This document shows positions 5,372 through 5,913 of a DNA stretch of 5,913 nucleotides, in pieces. Every line of letters begins with the position of its first letter. Position 1 is the stretch's first letter. Origin of the DNA: an uncultured Aquincola sp. (GTDB lineage: Bacteria; Pseudomonadota; Gammaproteobacteria; Burkholderiales; Burkholderiaceae); the NCBI GenBank assembly GCA_937883885.1, contig CAKZXL010000125.1:1-5913 (forward strand). Direction: 5' to 3'. The notes beneath the pieces are model-generated. The model ran no database searches and was not told where the DNA came from. It saw only the letters and a list, made by a program, of their open reading frames with translations. The position numbers and the translations under genes were made by a program.

Positions 5372-5913
5372 TCGATCGCCTCTCGCACGGCAGCCAGCTG
5401 CCGGCGCGAGACGGCCAGCCATTCGCCGGTGGGCGCCACCTGGGCGGCCCAGCCTTCGGCACCGTCCTCCGGTTCGGTGCCGGCAGCCGGCGGCGCCGCG
5501 CCGCGCCGCTCCAGCGCGCGGATGGCATCGCGCGCCACCAGCGCATTGCGGTGGATGCGCAAGAAGCGCTCGCCCAGCCGCGGCGCCAGCTCGGTCAGTG
5601 ATTCATCCAGCACATAGCTGCGCTCGGCGGTGCGCAGCGTCACGTACTTCAGCTCGGCCTTGAGGTACAGGACCTCGGCCAAGGGCACCCGCCACACCTT
5701 GCCGCGCTCGGTGACCACCAGCGCCGGCACCTCGGCCGGCACCGCCTGGTATCGGCCCAGCCGCTGCGCCACGCGTTGCAGCGCCGCCTGCAGTCGCTCG
5801 CGCCGCACCGGCTTGGTCAGGTAGTCCACCGCGTCCAGCTCGAAGGCCTGCAGCGCATGGTCGGCATGGGCGGTGACAAACACCACCGCCGGCAGCTTGG
5901 GCAGGCGCCTGAG
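5356..5913 (-). CDS. LytTR-family response regulator, AlgR-like (5' end outside window)
   Basis: This is the C-terminal 185 residues of a two-component response regulator; the reading frame runs off the right edge of the window. Numbering from the first visible residue, the end of a CheY-like receiver is present: VVFVTAH with the switch threonine T14, and DYLTKP with the conserved lysine K34. The phosphoacceptor aspartate must lie upstream, outside the window. A LytTR DNA-binding domain follows from about residue 64: VWRVPLAEVLYLKAELKYV, then FLRIHRNALVARDAI, ending in EWLAVSRRQLAAVREAI. This matches AlgR/LytR-type regulators, which bind direct-repeat promoter sites and often control surface polysaccharide, alginate or pili. 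A Pro/Ala/acid-rich insert (about 138-160) interrupts the DNA-binding domain before its last strand. A GTG at 5884-5886 is not a credible start because it would delete most of the receiver. The kinase partner is not visible. Family confident; target genes unknown. Confidence 0.92.
   Translation of the reverse strand, partial: LRRLPKLPAVVFVTAHADHALQAFELDAVDYLTKPVRRERLQAALQRVAQRLGRYQAVPAEVPALVVTERGKVWRVPLAEVLYLKAELKYVTLRTAERSYVLDESLTELAPRLGERFLRIHRNALVARDAIRALERRGAAPPAAGTEPEDGAEGWAAQVAPTGEWLAVSRRQLAAVREAIEAARW

Noticed and set aside
4367..5617. Alternative plus-strand frame over the PEP-CTERM gene and past its end
   Set aside because: It is rich in Arg, His and Gln with no domain. The competing frame has a signal peptide, DUF4394 motifs and PEP-CTERM tail.
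1..5913. tRNA, rRNA, CRISPR array, insertion sequence or transposase
   Set aside because: Nothing resembling cloverleaf sequences, regularly spaced repeats, terminal inverted repeats or transposase motifs was seen on either strand.

Overview
The window is very GC-rich, with a strong G/C preference at third codon positions. It carries a PEP-CTERM (exosortase-sorted) protein and an AlgR-like LytTR regulator. Together these suggest a Gram-negative betaproteobacterium, most likely Burkholderiales of the Rubrivivax/Leptothrix/Ideonella kind. The taxonomic call is inference from composition and gene families, not from a marker gene.

Layout. Bases 1-93 are a non-coding leader with phased direct repeats and an inverted repeat reaching the first start codon. 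Bases 94-4296 hold five plus-strand genes that look like one operon: TRAP small permease (dctQ), TRAP large permease (dctM), TRAP periplasmic binding protein (dctP), a shikimate/quinate dehydrogenase of the AroE family, and a type II 3-dehydroquinate dehydratase (aroQ). The dctQ/dctM junction overlaps as ATGA and the dctP/dehydrogenase junction as GTGA. dctP has its own good Shine-Dalgarno. aroQ follows after a 50-base gap with no clear ribosome site. Bases 4297-4430 are an intergenic region with hairpins. At 4431-5333 lies a secreted DUF4394-type protein with a C-terminal PEP-CTERM signal. Convergent to it, 5356-5913 on the minus strand is the C-terminal part of a LytTR response regulator whose N-terminus lies outside the window. 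A strong symmetric hairpin sits between the two convergent genes and contains the regulator's stop codon.

How the genes fit together. The dehydrogenase resembles NAD-dependent quinate/shikimate dehydrogenases (Corynebacterium QsuD type) more than biosynthetic NADP-dependent AroE. Together with dehydroquinase it would convert quinate to 3-dehydroquinate to 3-dehydroshikimate, and shikimate to 3-dehydroshikimate. The linked TRAP transporter is therefore best explained as an importer of quinate, shikimate or a related cyclic hydroxy acid. The dehydroshikimate dehydratase needed to reach protocatechuate is not in the window. The PEP-CTERM gene and the regulator appear to be separate transcription units without a functional link to the operon. 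All protein-family calls come from reading the translations; no database search was run.
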